Source of the DNA: Pedobacter heparinus DSM 2366
GTDB taxonomy: Bacteria; Bacteroidota; Bacteroidia; Sphingobacteriales; Sphingobacteriaceae
Reading direction: 5' to 3'
Assembly (NCBI RefSeq): GCF_000023825.1
Contig: NC_013061.1
Location: 3,844,001 to 3,908,000 of the forward strand
Length of the DNA stretch: 64,000 nucleotides
Shown: positions 8,808 to 18,433 of the stretch, in pieces
Layout of the letters: each line of letters begins with the position of its first letter
Position numbering within the stretch: the stretch's first letter is position 1
Made by a program: the position numbers and the translations under genes
The notes under the pieces: generated by a model
Seen by the model: the letters and a program-made list of their open reading frames with translations, nothing else
What the model was told of the DNA's origin: nothing
Database searches by the model: none

Positions 8808-10295
8808 ATGGCAAAGAATACTAACGACGAGCAATTTAAAAATGTAATATCACACGCTAAGGAATATGGTTTTGTATTTCAAAGCAGCGAAATATATGAC
8901 GGACTAAGTGCTGTATACGATTATGGACAGCTTGGTGCCGAATTAAAAAACAACCTGAAAACCTACTGGTGGAAAGCCATGGTGCAGCTGCACGAAAATA
9001 TTGTAGGCATCGACTCTGCCATATTTATGCACCCTAAAGTATGGAAAGCCAGTGGCCACGTAGATGGTTTTAACGATCCGATGATCGACAATAAAGATTC
9101 TAAAAAACGTTACCGTGCCGATCAGTTACTAGAAGATAAAATAGCCCGTTACGAAAAAGACGGCAAGACAGATAAAGCTGCGAAACTGCAGGCTGAAATG
9201 GACGATGCCTTGAAGGCGGAAGACTTGCAGCAACTTAAAACCCTGATTGAACAGCACGAGATTGCCTGTCCTGTTAGTGGTACAAAAAACTGGACAGAAG
9301 TGCGGCAGTTTAACCTGATGTTCAGCACCCAGTTTGGTGCCATGGCAGAGGGTTCTGAAGAAGTATACCTGCGTCCGGAAACAGCACAGGGTATTTTTGT
9401 GAACTTCCTGAATGTACAAAAATCTGGACGCATGAAAATTCCTTTCGGAATTGCACAGATTGGAAAAGCTTTTAGAAATGAAGTGATTGCCAGACAGTTC
9501 ATCATGCGTATGCGCGAGTTTGAACAGATGGAGATGCAGTTCTTTGTGCGTCCGGGTGAAGACAAAAAATGGTTTGCCTATTGGAAAGAGGCCCGCCTGA
9601 AATGGCACCTGGCATTGGGCACACCTGCCGAAAAATACCGTTACCACGACCATGTGAAACTGGCACATTATGCCAATGCCGCTACTGATATTGAGTTTGA
9701 ATTTCCTTTTGGCTTTAAGGAAGTAGAAGGCATCCATAGCCGCACAGATTTCGACCTTTCGCAGCATCAGGAATATTCGGGCAAAAAAATGCAGTACTTC
9801 GATAATGACCTGGATGAGACTGGTAAGCCTTATGGTAATTACGTGCCTTACGTAATAGAAACTTCTATCGGCTTAGACCGTATGTTCCTGCTGACCCTGA
9901 TCAATGCTTTTGAAGAACAGGACCTGAGTGAAGGTGATAAACAAGACAGCAGAACCCTGCTGCGTTTACATCCCTGCCTGGCTCCTTATAAAGTGGCAAT
10001 TTTCCCGTTAACCAAGAAAGACGGGCTGCCTGAAAAAGCAAGGGCGATCATGGATAACCTAAAACTTGATTTCAATTGCATTTATGAAGAAAAAGACGCT
10101 ATTGGCAAACGTTATCGCCGTCAGGATGCCATTGGCACGCCTTTCTGTGTAACGGTAGACCATCAGACACTGGAAGACGATACGGTAACCATCCGTCACC
10201 GCGATACCATGGAACAGCAGCGCATTGAAATTAAACACCTGGATGAGCTGATTGCAAGTAAAACCAGCTGGAAGACCTTGTTTTGTAAAGATTAA
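8808..10295 (+). CDS. glyS: glycyl-tRNA synthetase (alpha2 type)
   Basis: The 495-residue protein charges tRNA-Gly with glycine. Visible class II features are the N-terminal HPKVWKASGHVDGFNDPM block (about residues 66-83), the RPETAQGIFVNF motif 2 region, IGKAFRNEV, and motif 3 SIGLDRMFLLTL. The C-terminal anticodon-binding domain has APYKVAIFPL and IGKRYRRQDAIGTPFCVTVD. Length and layout match the single-chain eukaryote/archaea-like type used by Bacteroidetes, not the alpha/beta type. It is a single-gene unit, convergent with the GH20 gene. Confidence 0.96.
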   Translation: MAKNTNDEQFKNVISHAKEYGFVFQSSEIYDGLSAVYDYGQLGAELKNNLKTYWWKAMVQLHENIVGIDSAIFMHPKVWKASGHVDGFNDPMIDNKDSKKRYRADQLLEDKIARYEKDGKTDKAAKLQAEMDDALKAEDLQQLKTLIEQHEIACPVSGTKNWTEVRQFNLMFSTQFGAMAEGSEEVYLRPETAQGIFVNFLNVQKSGRMKIPFGIAQIGKAFRNEVIARQFIMRMREFEQMEMQFFVRPGEDKKWFAYWKEARLKWHLALGTPAEKYRYHDHVKLAHYANAATDIEFEFPFGFKEVEGIHSRTDFDLSQHQEYSGKKMQYFDNDLDETGKPYGNYVPYVIETSIGLDRMFLLTLINAFEEQDLSEGDKQDSRTLLRLHPCLAPYKVAIFPLTKKDGLPEKARAIMDNLKLDFNCIYEEKDAIGKRYRRQDAIGTPFCVTVDHQTLEDDTVTIRHRDTMEQQRIEIKHLDELIASKTSWKTLFCKD

Positions 10296-10328
10296 AAATG
10301 ACCATTCTTTCCGGAGAAGGTAATTTTT
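10294..10328. terminator. probable bidirectional terminator between glyS and the GH20 gene
   Basis: Arms 10294-10308 and 10315-10328 form an imperfect stem (one mismatch, one bulge) ending in A-run and T-run. It overlaps both stop codons and would end glyS on one strand and the long sialoglycan operon on the other. Confidence 0.5.
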
Positions 10329-12282
10329 ATATTGGCACAAAAGTAAACATCCATTTCTGAGGGTTTTTCCAGTCGGTTCCTTTAAATGAGCCGATTGGCA
10401 ATTTTACAACTACCTTGTTCCACCCCTTCTTTAATTGGATCTTTGCAGGCTTACGGTACTCATATCCTTCATCCATTAATGGTTGCTCCATATCACCTTT
10501 TAACCCTGCCTGTTTCCAGGCGGGGGCCAGGATGGGCTGGCTGTTCACAAACACCTGGCTGCTCCGGTCGTCCCAGGTTGCGGCTTTTGGCGAATCTGAG
10601 GCGTAAGAACGGGAAAAGTTATTGAAGCCGATCCAAAAATCCCGATTTTCATCCTTATCGCTCCAAATGCGGGTTATGGCATACCAGGTGGTATTTTCTT
10701 CCGGGTTATCCAGCAAACCTTTCACCAGGGGTGTCCACCAATGCCGTAAAATTAGTGTTCCGCCAACTGCGTTTAAATTGGCAGGTTCGTTTTGTACATT
10801 AAAATTTTGGTTTTCCACTTCAAAAACTTTGGTTAATACACCCTCATTTTTAAAAGGACCGTAAAGCTTCCATTGCAAATCAGTTTGTTTTACATAAGGG
10901 AAGGGCAGTCTGGCAAAGTATAAGGCTTTGTGTTGGAGCAGCCTTTTTTCGAATTCCACAAAGGCCTTTGCTGCCTTTGTATCCCCAGCACCAATATTAG
11001 CTATCCATCCGTTTGTCCCCCCTCCTCTCCAGCTTCTTTCGGCAAAAGCAAGCATGGCGGGATAAACAGGGTTTTGTATCAATACATCTTCAGGCTTGTT
11101 TACTCTTCTATCTGGCCAGGTACAAATGACACCACCCAATGCAACATCACTGCCATTATCCAGATTACAGATCTTTCTGTTAAAGATACTGACCACACTT
11201 TCCAAAGGATCCATATGATTTAAGTAAAGGTGCCTCGAATCTATATATCTGATGTTTTTATTGCTACTTACTTTAGTAGCCCCTTCCATCCACAACTGCC
11301 TGATGGTACTTTCAGCAAAGTTTCCTCCAGGCTCCCATCCTATTACCTTTTTTCCCAAACTTTCTATCAGGCGGGTTACTTCAGGTAAAAAGTTTTTATT
11401 GCCGATCTTAACCTCATCAGCCCCGATATGAAGATAAGGTACATCGTAAGTGCTGCAGAATTCTCTGATGATATTTTTTACGATGACCAGTCCACTATCG
11501 CTTTGCATGTCTGTTTTCATCGCTCTTTTAAAGGCTGCACTATGGCCAGGCATATCTATTTCTGGTACCAGGGTAATATACCTGTCCTTACAGTAACTGA
11601 TCAGTTCTTTCAGATCAGCCTCTGTATAAAAACTTCCTTTGTTCCGCAACATGGTTTCAGGGTTGGTCAGTTGTGGATACAACTTACTTTCCAGTCGCCA
11701 GGCTATGTCTTCGGTAAAATGAAAATGAAATACATTCAGTTTATACCTGGCCATAACATCAATCTGTTGTTTTAACAAAGCCACAGGCATAAAGTTCCGG
11801 CCGGCATCTATCATATAGCCCCTCCAGGAAAATGCCGGCCAATCGGTAATTTGGCAGGCATTTACATGATGGCTTTTATCCGTCAAAAGCTTTAAGGTTT
11901 CTATCCCATAATGTATGCCTCTGTCAGATTGCGAGGTTACAGTTATCTTCTTTGTAGTTACCGCTAAATCATAAGCCTCATTTGAATTTATCGCTACCTT
12001 TACTTTACCCAATTGCAATATGATGGCATCAGTTCCCCTGTAGTTTTTTATAGGCACATTAAACCCTAAATTTTTCAGGCATAATTGTAACCACGATGCT
12101 TCTTTAGCTAAACTTTTATCTTTAACAATAATTGCCTTACAGTCTTTAAGGTTAAACTGTCCGGTATTAAACTGCAGTTTTTGTGGCAAGGGGATGATAT
12201 TGCTGTAGCTCTTTGAAGGCAATTGCGCTTTTACCACAACAGTGTAAAGCAAGAAAAGTACAAGCAGTTTTTTAATCCTCAT
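10327..12282 (-). CDS. GH20 beta-N-acetylhexosaminidase
   Basis: The 651-residue exported enzyme should remove terminal beta-linked GlcNAc or GalNAc from glycans. A signal peptide (residues 1-19, VKAQ) is followed by a GH20 N-terminal domain (about 25-145) and the catalytic barrel. The barrel has WRGYMIDAGRNF (153-164), HFHFTEDIAWRLE (186-198) and the catalytic pair Asp289-Glu290 in HIGADE. The last 200 residues resemble a galactose-binding-like beta domain. It is the last gene of the nine-gene operon, six bases after the epimerase gene. In context it would trim sugars exposed after sialidase and galactosidase action. Confidence 0.93.
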   Translation of the reverse strand: MRIKKLLVLFLLYTVVVKAQLPSKSYSNIIPLPQKLQFNTGQFNLKDCKAIIVKDKSLAKEASWLQLCLKNLGFNVPIKNYRGTDAIILQLGKVKVAINSNEAYDLAVTTKKITVTSQSDRGIHYGIETLKLLTDKSHHVNACQITDWPAFSWRGYMIDAGRNFMPVALLKQQIDVMARYKLNVFHFHFTEDIAWRLESKLYPQLTNPETMLRNKGSFYTEADLKELISYCKDRYITLVPEIDMPGHSAAFKRAMKTDMQSDSGLVIVKNIIREFCSTYDVPYLHIGADEVKIGNKNFLPEVTRLIESLGKKVIGWEPGGNFAESTIRQLWMEGATKVSSNKNIRYIDSRHLYLNHMDPLESVVSIFNRKICNLDNGSDVALGGVICTWPDRRVNKPEDVLIQNPVYPAMLAFAERSWRGGGTNGWIANIGAGDTKAAKAFVEFEKRLLQHKALYFARLPFPYVKQTDLQWKLYGPFKNEGVLTKVFEVENQNFNVQNEPANLNAVGGTLILRHWWTPLVKGLLDNPEENTTWYAITRIWSDKDENRDFWIGFNNFSRSYASDSPKAATWDDRSSQVFVNSQPILAPAWKQAGLKGDMEQPLMDEGYEYRKPAKIQLKKGWNKVVVKLPIGSFKGTDWKNPQKWMFTFVPI

Positions 12283-12288
12283 CTTTAC

Positions 12289-13500
12289 TTATTGAGCCGT
12301 ATAGGAAGCAGATTGCTGCAGATATTCATTTAACAAAGTCATGCAATACCATTCCTGTCTTGGCAAATGAAAAGGGCCTTTAAACAAATTTCCTTTTGCA
12401 GTTTGGGCCAGGGTCCCGTCTTTATGCAGATAACCAAACCACTCTCCGTTTGCTGCGTCGTGAAAATGCTGGTAAGCATACTCGTGTACCAGTTTGTGCC
12501 ATTGTGCATATTTCTCCTCTCCTGTTATGGTATAAGCCAGTAGCGTTGCGATTATGACTTCATTATGGGGCCACCAGAATTTCATATCCTGCCAGTACTC
12601 CTGCACAGGCTTGTTGTACACATCCCGGAAATATAAAATCCCGCCGTGCTCTTTGTCCCAGCCGCGGTCCCACATGTAATCCAGCATTTTGCAGCCGAGT
12701 TTAATTAACCTGGGATCATTGTTCCTGTATTTTGCTTCGTGAAGGATAAACCAGGCCCCTTCAATCGCATGTCCGGGGTTTAAGGTACGGCCATCGATGT
12801 GGTCAATGATACTACCATCGGGAGCAACCTGTTCCATTACACACCTGATGTCATCCTTCACAAAATAGGTTTCAATTTCATTGATCCATTTATCGATCCA
12901 TTCATCACAACGCGGATCACCTATCGTTTCACGGAGTTGCTGTGCCGTATTCATCATGATCATGGGCACCCCAATCCCTTTAGCGGGCCTGGTACCGGTA
13001 TATTTTGGAGGTAATAATCCCGGATTGGTGGAATATTCAATACATTTGCCAAAGAGGTAACGGGCTTGTTTAGCTGCAGCCTCATCCCCGCTGGCTTTGG
13101 CATACGCTGCATTGGCAATTACCGCAAAGGTTTCCGAAAAATAATAGCGGCGCTTACGGATGGGCTGTCCATCGCGGGTAACATGGAAAAACATCTGCCC
13201 GTCGGTATCAAAACAATGCCGGTTCAAAAAATCTATTCCGGATTTCGCACCGTCCAGCCATTCCTGCTTTTGTTCAACAGTATTGTATAAAGTTGACAGC
13301 AACCAGGCGGCACGCCCTTGTATCCATACAGCTTTATCGTCGTCTATCAGGCTTCCGTCCTGGTCACGCATAAGTAAATACCCTCCAAATTCCCTATCTA
13401 TAGATCTTGGGAACCAAAATGGCACAGTATCATCCAATAATTGTTTTTGATAAAACCCTTGAAGGTCTTTTAATTTTTCTAATGTATATTCTATAACCAT
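12289..13500 (-). CDS. N-acylglucosamine 2-epimerase (ManNAc to GlcNAc)
   Basis: The 403-residue protein belongs to the AGE family of alpha/alpha-barrel epimerases. Visible family marks are FGGYLLMRDQDGS near residue 30, NPGHAIEGAWFILHEAKY in the middle and WWPHNEVIIATLLAY toward the end, which carry the conserved His residues. No signal peptide is present, so it acts in the cytoplasm. Directly after a lyase and a transporter for sialic acid, its job is most likely conversion of N-acetylmannosamine to N-acetylglucosamine, as NanE does in the Bacteroides NanLET route. Cellobiose epimerase is a related alternative that the context argues against. Four bases separate it from the esterase gene. 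Confidence 0.9.
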   Translation of the reverse strand: MVIEYTLEKLKDLQGFYQKQLLDDTVPFWFPRSIDREFGGYLLMRDQDGSLIDDDKAVWIQGRAAWLLSTLYNTVEQKQEWLDGAKSGIDFLNRHCFDTDGQMFFHVTRDGQPIRKRRYYFSETFAVIANAAYAKASGDEAAAKQARYLFGKCIEYSTNPGLLPPKYTGTRPAKGIGVPMIMMNTAQQLRETIGDPRCDEWIDKWINEIETYFVKDDIRCVMEQVAPDGSIIDHIDGRTLNPGHAIEGAWFILHEAKYRNNDPRLIKLGCKMLDYMWDRGWDKEHGGILYFRDVYNKPVQEYWQDMKFWWPHNEVIIATLLAYTITGEEKYAQWHKLVHEYAYQHFHDAANGEWFGYLHKDGTLAQTAKGNLFKGPFHLPRQEWYCMTLLNEYLQQSASYTAQ

Positions 13501-13503
13501 TAT

Positions 13504-15573
13504 TTAAAGTATCGCTAGTGAAAAAGTAGATGCAGGCAGGTTTACTTCGTTTACGAGATTAGCGTGGGTAAAGGGCTGCCAGCCATACACCACACCTTTA
13601 ATTTTTTTATTTGGAGGAATGGGAATGATCATTTTGTCATTCACGATCCGTCCCTTTGATTTAATATGAATGCCTTGGTCTGTTACCAGTTCAAACCCTT
13701 CCGGATCCTGTTGATTTGCGGTAAAGAGTTTAGCTGAATCAAAAGAAATCACTACCTCATTTCCTTTAATGGTTGCCCTTAGCGCTTTTGGTCCTTCAGC
13801 TGTTATATTTTTGTGATAGGTATGCTTTAAGGCCAACAATGCCAGCCGGTCTCCTACTTCTTTTTTCCTTTTGGGATGTACATTCAATGAGTCACCAAGA
13901 TCAGAGCTCACAGCCATCCAGATATTTTTAATTGCTTTTTGAAGTTCACGTTGTGCATCTCTAAAATAAGGCCATGAAGGTCTGTTAAGACCAGATAACT
14001 GCACAAAATAGAACGGAAAATCATAGCCCCACTTTTGCCGCCAGCTTTGTACCAACACAGGGAATGTGTGTTTATATAGATCTACATTTTGCACATTGCT
14101 TTCACCCTGGTACCATATGACTCCACTTATTGGAAATTCAATTAGCTTGGATATGCCGGCCTCATAGTTATACACCGGTTCGTAAGGATGGCGTTGTTTA
14201 GGATTGGTTGCTTGTTTAAGATTAACGTCCGCCCTGCCTCTTGCCCATTCCTGTATAAAATCAGACTTGCGCCAATCGGCGAGCACATCAACCAGCTGCT
14301 CATCATGCTCCATCGTATACCTGTCAATCCATGACTCAATTGTTGAGCCGCCCACTGCCAACTGGATTAAGCCAACAGGCACACCGGATTCGGCAGTCAA
14401 TTTTTTACCAAAGTAGTATCCGACAGCAGAAAATTCTGCAGCAGTTCCTGCATTAGTTGGCGTCCAATTTCCTGAGAAATATTTAAGCCGATTTACTTGT
14501 TCTAAAGTTTTATTATCCCATGGAGCATTGTTTGTTTCTGCATACTGTGTAAACTTAAACAACCTCATATTGTTCGGTTTAATGTCTGCCAATTCTGACT
14601 TACCTGTTTCTGATGCACTTAGGGTAAAAGCCATGTTTGACTGCCCTGAGCATAACCAAACATCACCAATAAGAATATCAGTTAAAGAAATGGTTTTACT
14701 ACCTGCCTTTAGGTTTAACGTGTAAGGCCCCCCATGTTGCATAGCAGGAAATTCAACTTTCCATTTGCCACGGCTATCCGGAATTGCAATAAGGCTTTTA
14801 TGATTAAATACAACTGTAACTTTATCATCAGCATTTGCTATACCATATATCTTTACAGGCTTATTGCGCTGAAACACCATATGGTCTGTAAAAATTTCAG
14901 GAAGTTTAAGCCCGCCGTAATTACCGGTAAGATCTTCATACACAGTTTGTGCAATAATAGCTGCACCTTCCTTATCAGGATGCAAATTATCTGCAAACAG
15001 ATCAGGCCTGTTATATAATGGTGATGTCAGATCAATTAACCTTGCGTTATTTACTTTGGCAATAGCAACAATTCGTTCTTGAATTTGCCAATACCAATCT
15101 CTTGTGCCTGATTTAAATCTGGGATGCCCATTAAATATCGGCGTAAGCCTGCACACATAAAGTTTGACATTAGGGTTCTGCTTTTTAAGTGTATCCAGCA
15201 ACCATGCGTAATCGGGTTCAAAGTCATCTTTAAAATCAGGCCAATTTCGTGGATCTGTATCATTTAACCCAAGATGCACGATGGCAACGTCAGGTTTAAA
15301 TGATACAGCATCTTCAAATTGCCTGGTTTTACAATAAGGTCTGTGACCTTTTTTCAAAAGTGTAGCTCCGCTTAATCCAAAATTTTTCACATGGTATTCC
15401 GGCCCCAGTAACCCTTGCAAAACTGACGGATAGGATTCTTTTTCGGGATTGACTAAACCGGCTCCGAACGTAACTGAATTTCCGATACATGCTACTTTTA
15501 TAGATTGGCCAAAGGAGCTGAATCCAAATTGTAACAGAAAAACAAGAAGCAGGGCAGATTTCTTATTCCACAT
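13504..15573 (-). CDS. two-domain sialate O-acetylesterase
   Basis: The 689-residue exported protein joins two esterase domains. After a signal peptide (to about residue 22) the first domain is SGNH/GDSL-like: GNS with Ser33, GLND at 102-105 and DNLH with Asp195 and His198. The second, from about residue 224, is a sialate O-acetylesterase domain with LCSGQSNM (Ser312) and a later WYQGESNV. Such enzymes remove O-acetyl groups from sialic acids so that sialidase and lyase can work. A two-domain NanS of this kind is known from Tannerella. It sits between the sialidase and epimerase genes with gaps under ten bases. Confidence 0.92.
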   Translation of the reverse strand: MWNKKSALLLVFLLQFGFSSFGQSIKVACIGNSVTFGAGLVNPEKESYPSVLQGLLGPEYHVKNFGLSGATLLKKGHRPYCKTRQFEDAVSFKPDVAIVHLGLNDTDPRNWPDFKDDFEPDYAWLLDTLKKQNPNVKLYVCRLTPIFNGHPRFKSGTRDWYWQIQERIVAIAKVNNARLIDLTSPLYNRPDLFADNLHPDKEGAAIIAQTVYEDLTGNYGGLKLPEIFTDHMVFQRNKPVKIYGIANADDKVTVVFNHKSLIAIPDSRGKWKVEFPAMQHGGPYTLNLKAGSKTISLTDILIGDVWLCSGQSNMAFTLSASETGKSELADIKPNNMRLFKFTQYAETNNAPWDNKTLEQVNRLKYFSGNWTPTNAGTAAEFSAVGYYFGKKLTAESGVPVGLIQLAVGGSTIESWIDRYTMEHDEQLVDVLADWRKSDFIQEWARGRADVNLKQATNPKQRHPYEPVYNYEAGISKLIEFPISGVIWYQGESNVQNVDLYKHTFPVLVQSWRQKWGYDFPFYFVQLSGLNRPSWPYFRDAQRELQKAIKNIWMAVSSDLGDSLNVHPKRKKEVGDRLALLALKHTYHKNITAEGPKALRATIKGNEVVISFDSAKLFTANQQDPEGFELVTDQGIHIKSKGRIVNDKMIIPIPPNKKIKGVVYGWQPFTHANLVNEVNLPASTFSLAIL

Positions 15574-15579
15574 AGTTAA

Positions 15580-17151
15580 TTATTTAATGATATCCTTTAC
15601 GGGAATTTTAACAAACAGCAAAGTCCTGATGCCTTCATATAGCAAACCCAGGGTCTGGTCATCTATTTTAGTAAGTACGGAATAGCCGTAAGATTTACGT
15701 TCATCAAGGTGCAATAGATTTACAGGTTGCCAGGACTCTCCTAAATCCAGACTAGCTTTAATGGTAGTATGTGCCCTGGGAGGCGTTGAAATATTCAAAT
15801 TGCTGAAAAACAGGACATCCTTTGATACGCGCTTAAATTTTACATTGACTTTTATTAAACTGGCCATACAAACCGGGTCGGGTAAGGCACTATAGGACGT
15901 TGCATGTTCGATCCAGCTTTGTCCCATATCTTTTGTGGTAGCTACGCTCCTGAACCCACCCCTGTTGTCCCGCATGTTCAGCATTAAAGTTCCCGGGTTT
16001 GTTTCTACAAGCTGGGCCTCTGTGGTATTTGACTTTGCACCAAGCCCTGCTTTCCAGCTTTTACCATGGTCATCGCTATAGATTAAGGTGGAATGCGGCA
16101 TTTTTGCGGCATCCCAGTATTGTGCCGGGAAAACAATTTTCCCGTCTGCCATGGCAATTCCATTACCCGGACCAGGGAAAAACAAGCGCCATTCCGGATT
16201 TTTAACCTGGTTAGTGATGCTGTAGGGTTTGGTCCAGGTTAATCCGTCATCCTTACTGCTGGTAACCAGGAACTGCCCGGTTTCTTCAGGACTTAAACCG
16301 GGTCCTGAGCCTGCAATAGAGCGGTTACCTTTACTCCATAGGGCTGAAACCCATATGGTTTTAGTGACAGGGTCAAATAAGATTGAAGGATCGCCGGAAC
16401 CACTGTTATCTGCCGGTCCACCCATATCCATAATATTTTTCATGGTATCCCAGGTTTTACCTCCGTCGGTACTTCTACTCATTCCTACGTCAATATTGCC
16501 CGGCAGGTCTTTGTCATTGTCATAACGGATATCGTAAACGGAAATTAAAGTTCCTTTGTCTGTGGTGATCATACCGGGGATGCGGTAAGTGTGTACATTT
16601 TCGTCATTGGGTTTGCGCAGGGCGATGCCCAGGTATCTTGAACTGATCTGGTGTTGTGCCACTTTATAGATCAGGCCTGATGCGTTGGTCAATTGATCAG
16701 CTCTGATCCGCAGCTGATGATCAATATCAGCATTGTCTTTTAAGGTTACACTTAGCCATAAGCTGTGTTTTCCTGGTGTTAAAGTCGTGCCAAGCGTAAT
16801 GCTAAACTGATTTGTTGAGGGTATTGTACTCCCCAGCAATTTATTTTTTGAAAGTTCCTGCTGATCATCTCCCTGGTAAAGCTCCAGCTTTGCGATATCT
16901 TGTAATCCTGCTGTTTCTATACTGCCTTTAAATTGCTGGAATGTTATCGCCTCAGTACCTTCTGGGATGTCAATTTCCAGACGCAGATACGGATTGACTT
17001 CCAGTCTTTTAAAGATAGGATTAATGGTTGGTTCGGCTTTAATGCTTATGCCGCCCCTATCCCGGGCTTTGTAAATTTTATCTGAACAAGCTAATGCAGC
17101 TGCTATAAAGATGAACAGGATAAAATGGTTAAATATTTTTCTGTTATTCAT
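15580..17151 (-). CDS. exo-alpha-sialidase (GH33), lipoprotein
   Basis: The 523-residue protein should release terminal sialic acid from glycans at the cell surface or in the periplasm. It has a lipoprotein signal (AALAC, Cys22), an N-terminal domain (about 35-165) of the type often found before Bacteroidetes sialidases, and the six-bladed catalytic part starting with YRIPG (189-193), the F/YRIP arginine motif. Five Asp boxes are visible: STDGGKTW, SKDDGLTW, SDDHGKSW, TKDMGQSW and SLDLGESW. I use the ATG at 17151, not the in-frame ATG at 17193, because it gives a clean lipoprotein signal and avoids overlap with the transporter gene. Confidence 0.94.
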   Translation of the reverse strand: MNNRKIFNHFILFIFIAAALACSDKIYKARDRGGISIKAEPTINPIFKRLEVNPYLRLEIDIPEGTEAITFQQFKGSIETAGLQDIAKLELYQGDDQQELSKNKLLGSTIPSTNQFSITLGTTLTPGKHSLWLSVTLKDNADIDHQLRIRADQLTNASGLIYKVAQHQISSRYLGIALRKPNDENVHTYRIPGMITTDKGTLISVYDIRYDNDKDLPGNIDVGMSRSTDGGKTWDTMKNIMDMGGPADNSGSGDPSILFDPVTKTIWVSALWSKGNRSIAGSGPGLSPEETGQFLVTSSKDDGLTWTKPYSITNQVKNPEWRLFFPGPGNGIAMADGKIVFPAQYWDAAKMPHSTLIYSDDHGKSWKAGLGAKSNTTEAQLVETNPGTLMLNMRDNRGGFRSVATTKDMGQSWIEHATSYSALPDPVCMASLIKVNVKFKRVSKDVLFFSNLNISTPPRAHTTIKASLDLGESWQPVNLLHLDERKSYGYSVLTKIDDQTLGLLYEGIRTLLFVKIPVKDIIK

Positions 17152-17161
17152 TTTCTTTAAA

Positions 17162-18412
17162 TTAATGTGTTGAACTGGCGTCGACAAAGTCATTCATTTT
17201 GGGACGAAGGAAATAAAGCTGGATAATTAAGGCAACCAGGACAATGCCCGCCAGCATAGCAAAATCTTTTCCAAGGTGACCTGCATCAGATGATTTTCCG
17301 AGCAGATTGGTAATATAGGCCCCGGAAAACACACCGGTCATGTTCATCAGTCCATAAGCTGTGGCCCTGTACTTTGCAGAAACAAACTGACACAGGATGG
17401 GCATATTGTTGGCATCGAACATACCAAAGCCTACACCAAAACATACCGCAGCACCTACCACATGTAAAAGCGAATGTCCAAAACCCAGCAACAGCAGGGA
17501 CGGAATGGTTAGGGCCAGGCCTATTGCACTGGTATAAATCCGCCCCTTGATGTTTTTCTGGACCCATTTGTCTGATAAAATACCTCCGGTGATCACGCCT
17601 AAAAAAGAAGATGCGGCTATGGTAATGGTAGAAAGCGGTCCGGCAGTAGCCATAGGAATGTTTAAATTCTCGGCAAATAAGGTAGGCAACCAGTTTTTTG
17701 CCGCCCATCCAGGTAAGCTGGGTACAGCGAAATAAAACAGGATGATCCAGAAAGATATATTGGTAAACAATAAGCCCAATCCCTTAAGTACAGAAGGCTT
17801 TACCACAAAGCTATCCGTATTTAAAAGGTCTTGATCAGATCCCTTTTTTTCGCGGAGAAAAACGATCAGGACAATGGCATAAACAACACCTACAATGCCA
17901 AAAGAATGAAAGGTAGCCTGCCAGGAGAACTGATCGGCAATGGTGGCGCCGAAACCGCCCAGGGCCTGCCCCATATACAATCCGGTCATGTGAATACCAA
18001 TGGCGAGCGACCTGGTTTTTGGGGAGTGAAAATCGGCAATTAAAGACAGGCCAGCCGGAATATACAAGGCCTCGCTCACGCCCATTAAAGCCCGCAGCCA
18101 ATAGAGCTGGTTAAAAGTAGTAGCATAGCCCATCAGGTACGTAACAACCGACCACACGAACAGACTGCCTACAATCAGCCATTTCCGGTTAAACTTATCG
18201 GCAATTATGCCCGAAACGGGGCTCATGAAACCGTAAATCCACAAAAAGATAGCCATCAGGTGCCCAAAATTGGTGGCCGATTGTAATTCTGCGATATCGG
18301 CCTGCATGGCCGGTTTCATGGTAGACAGCATTTGCCGGTCCATATAGTTCAGTAATGCTACCACCCAAAGCAATCCTACAACAACCCAGGCATATCTTTT
18401 AGTATTCATCAT
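17162..18412 (-). CDS. nanT: MFS transporter, probably for sialic acid
   Basis: The 416-residue protein has the hydrophobic profile of a 12-helix major facilitator. The N-terminus reads WVVVGLLWVVALLNYMDRQ, the loop between helices 2 and 3 has the family GxxxDRxxR-like pattern (GIIADKFNRKWL), and the second half repeats this as GGILSDKWVQKNIKGR. Its place between the NanM-like gene and the sialidase gene points to import of free N-acetylneuraminate across the inner membrane, as NanT does in Bacteroides. Substrate is inferred from context only; hexuronate carriers are close relatives. A second ATG at 18409 is an equally possible start. Confidence 0.86.
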   Translation of the reverse strand: MMNTKRYAWVVVGLLWVVALLNYMDRQMLSTMKPAMQADIAELQSATNFGHLMAIFLWIYGFMSPVSGIIADKFNRKWLIVGSLFVWSVVTYLMGYATTFNQLYWLRALMGVSEALYIPAGLSLIADFHSPKTRSLAIGIHMTGLYMGQALGGFGATIADQFSWQATFHSFGIVGVVYAIVLIVFLREKKGSDQDLLNTDSFVVKPSVLKGLGLLFTNISFWIILFYFAVPSLPGWAAKNWLPTLFAENLNIPMATAGPLSTITIAASSFLGVITGGILSDKWVQKNIKGRIYTSAIGLALTIPSLLLLGFGHSLLHVVGAAVCFGVGFGMFDANNMPILCQFVSAKYRATAYGLMNMTGVFSGAYITNLLGKSSDAGHLGKDFAMLAGIVLVALIIQLYFLRPKMNDFVDASSTH

Positions 18413-18433
18413 CTCTTTTTCTTTCTAATAAAA

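Noticed and set aside
9129..9767. A 212-codon frame on the minus strand inside glyS
   Set aside because: It is the antisense shadow of a highly conserved synthetase; its product is low-complexity and cysteine- and phenylalanine-rich, unlike a real protein.
17152..17193. Extension of the sialidase by 14 residues to an upstream ATG
   Set aside because: It overlaps the transporter gene and would put charged residues before the lipoprotein signal; the ATG at 17151 is better.
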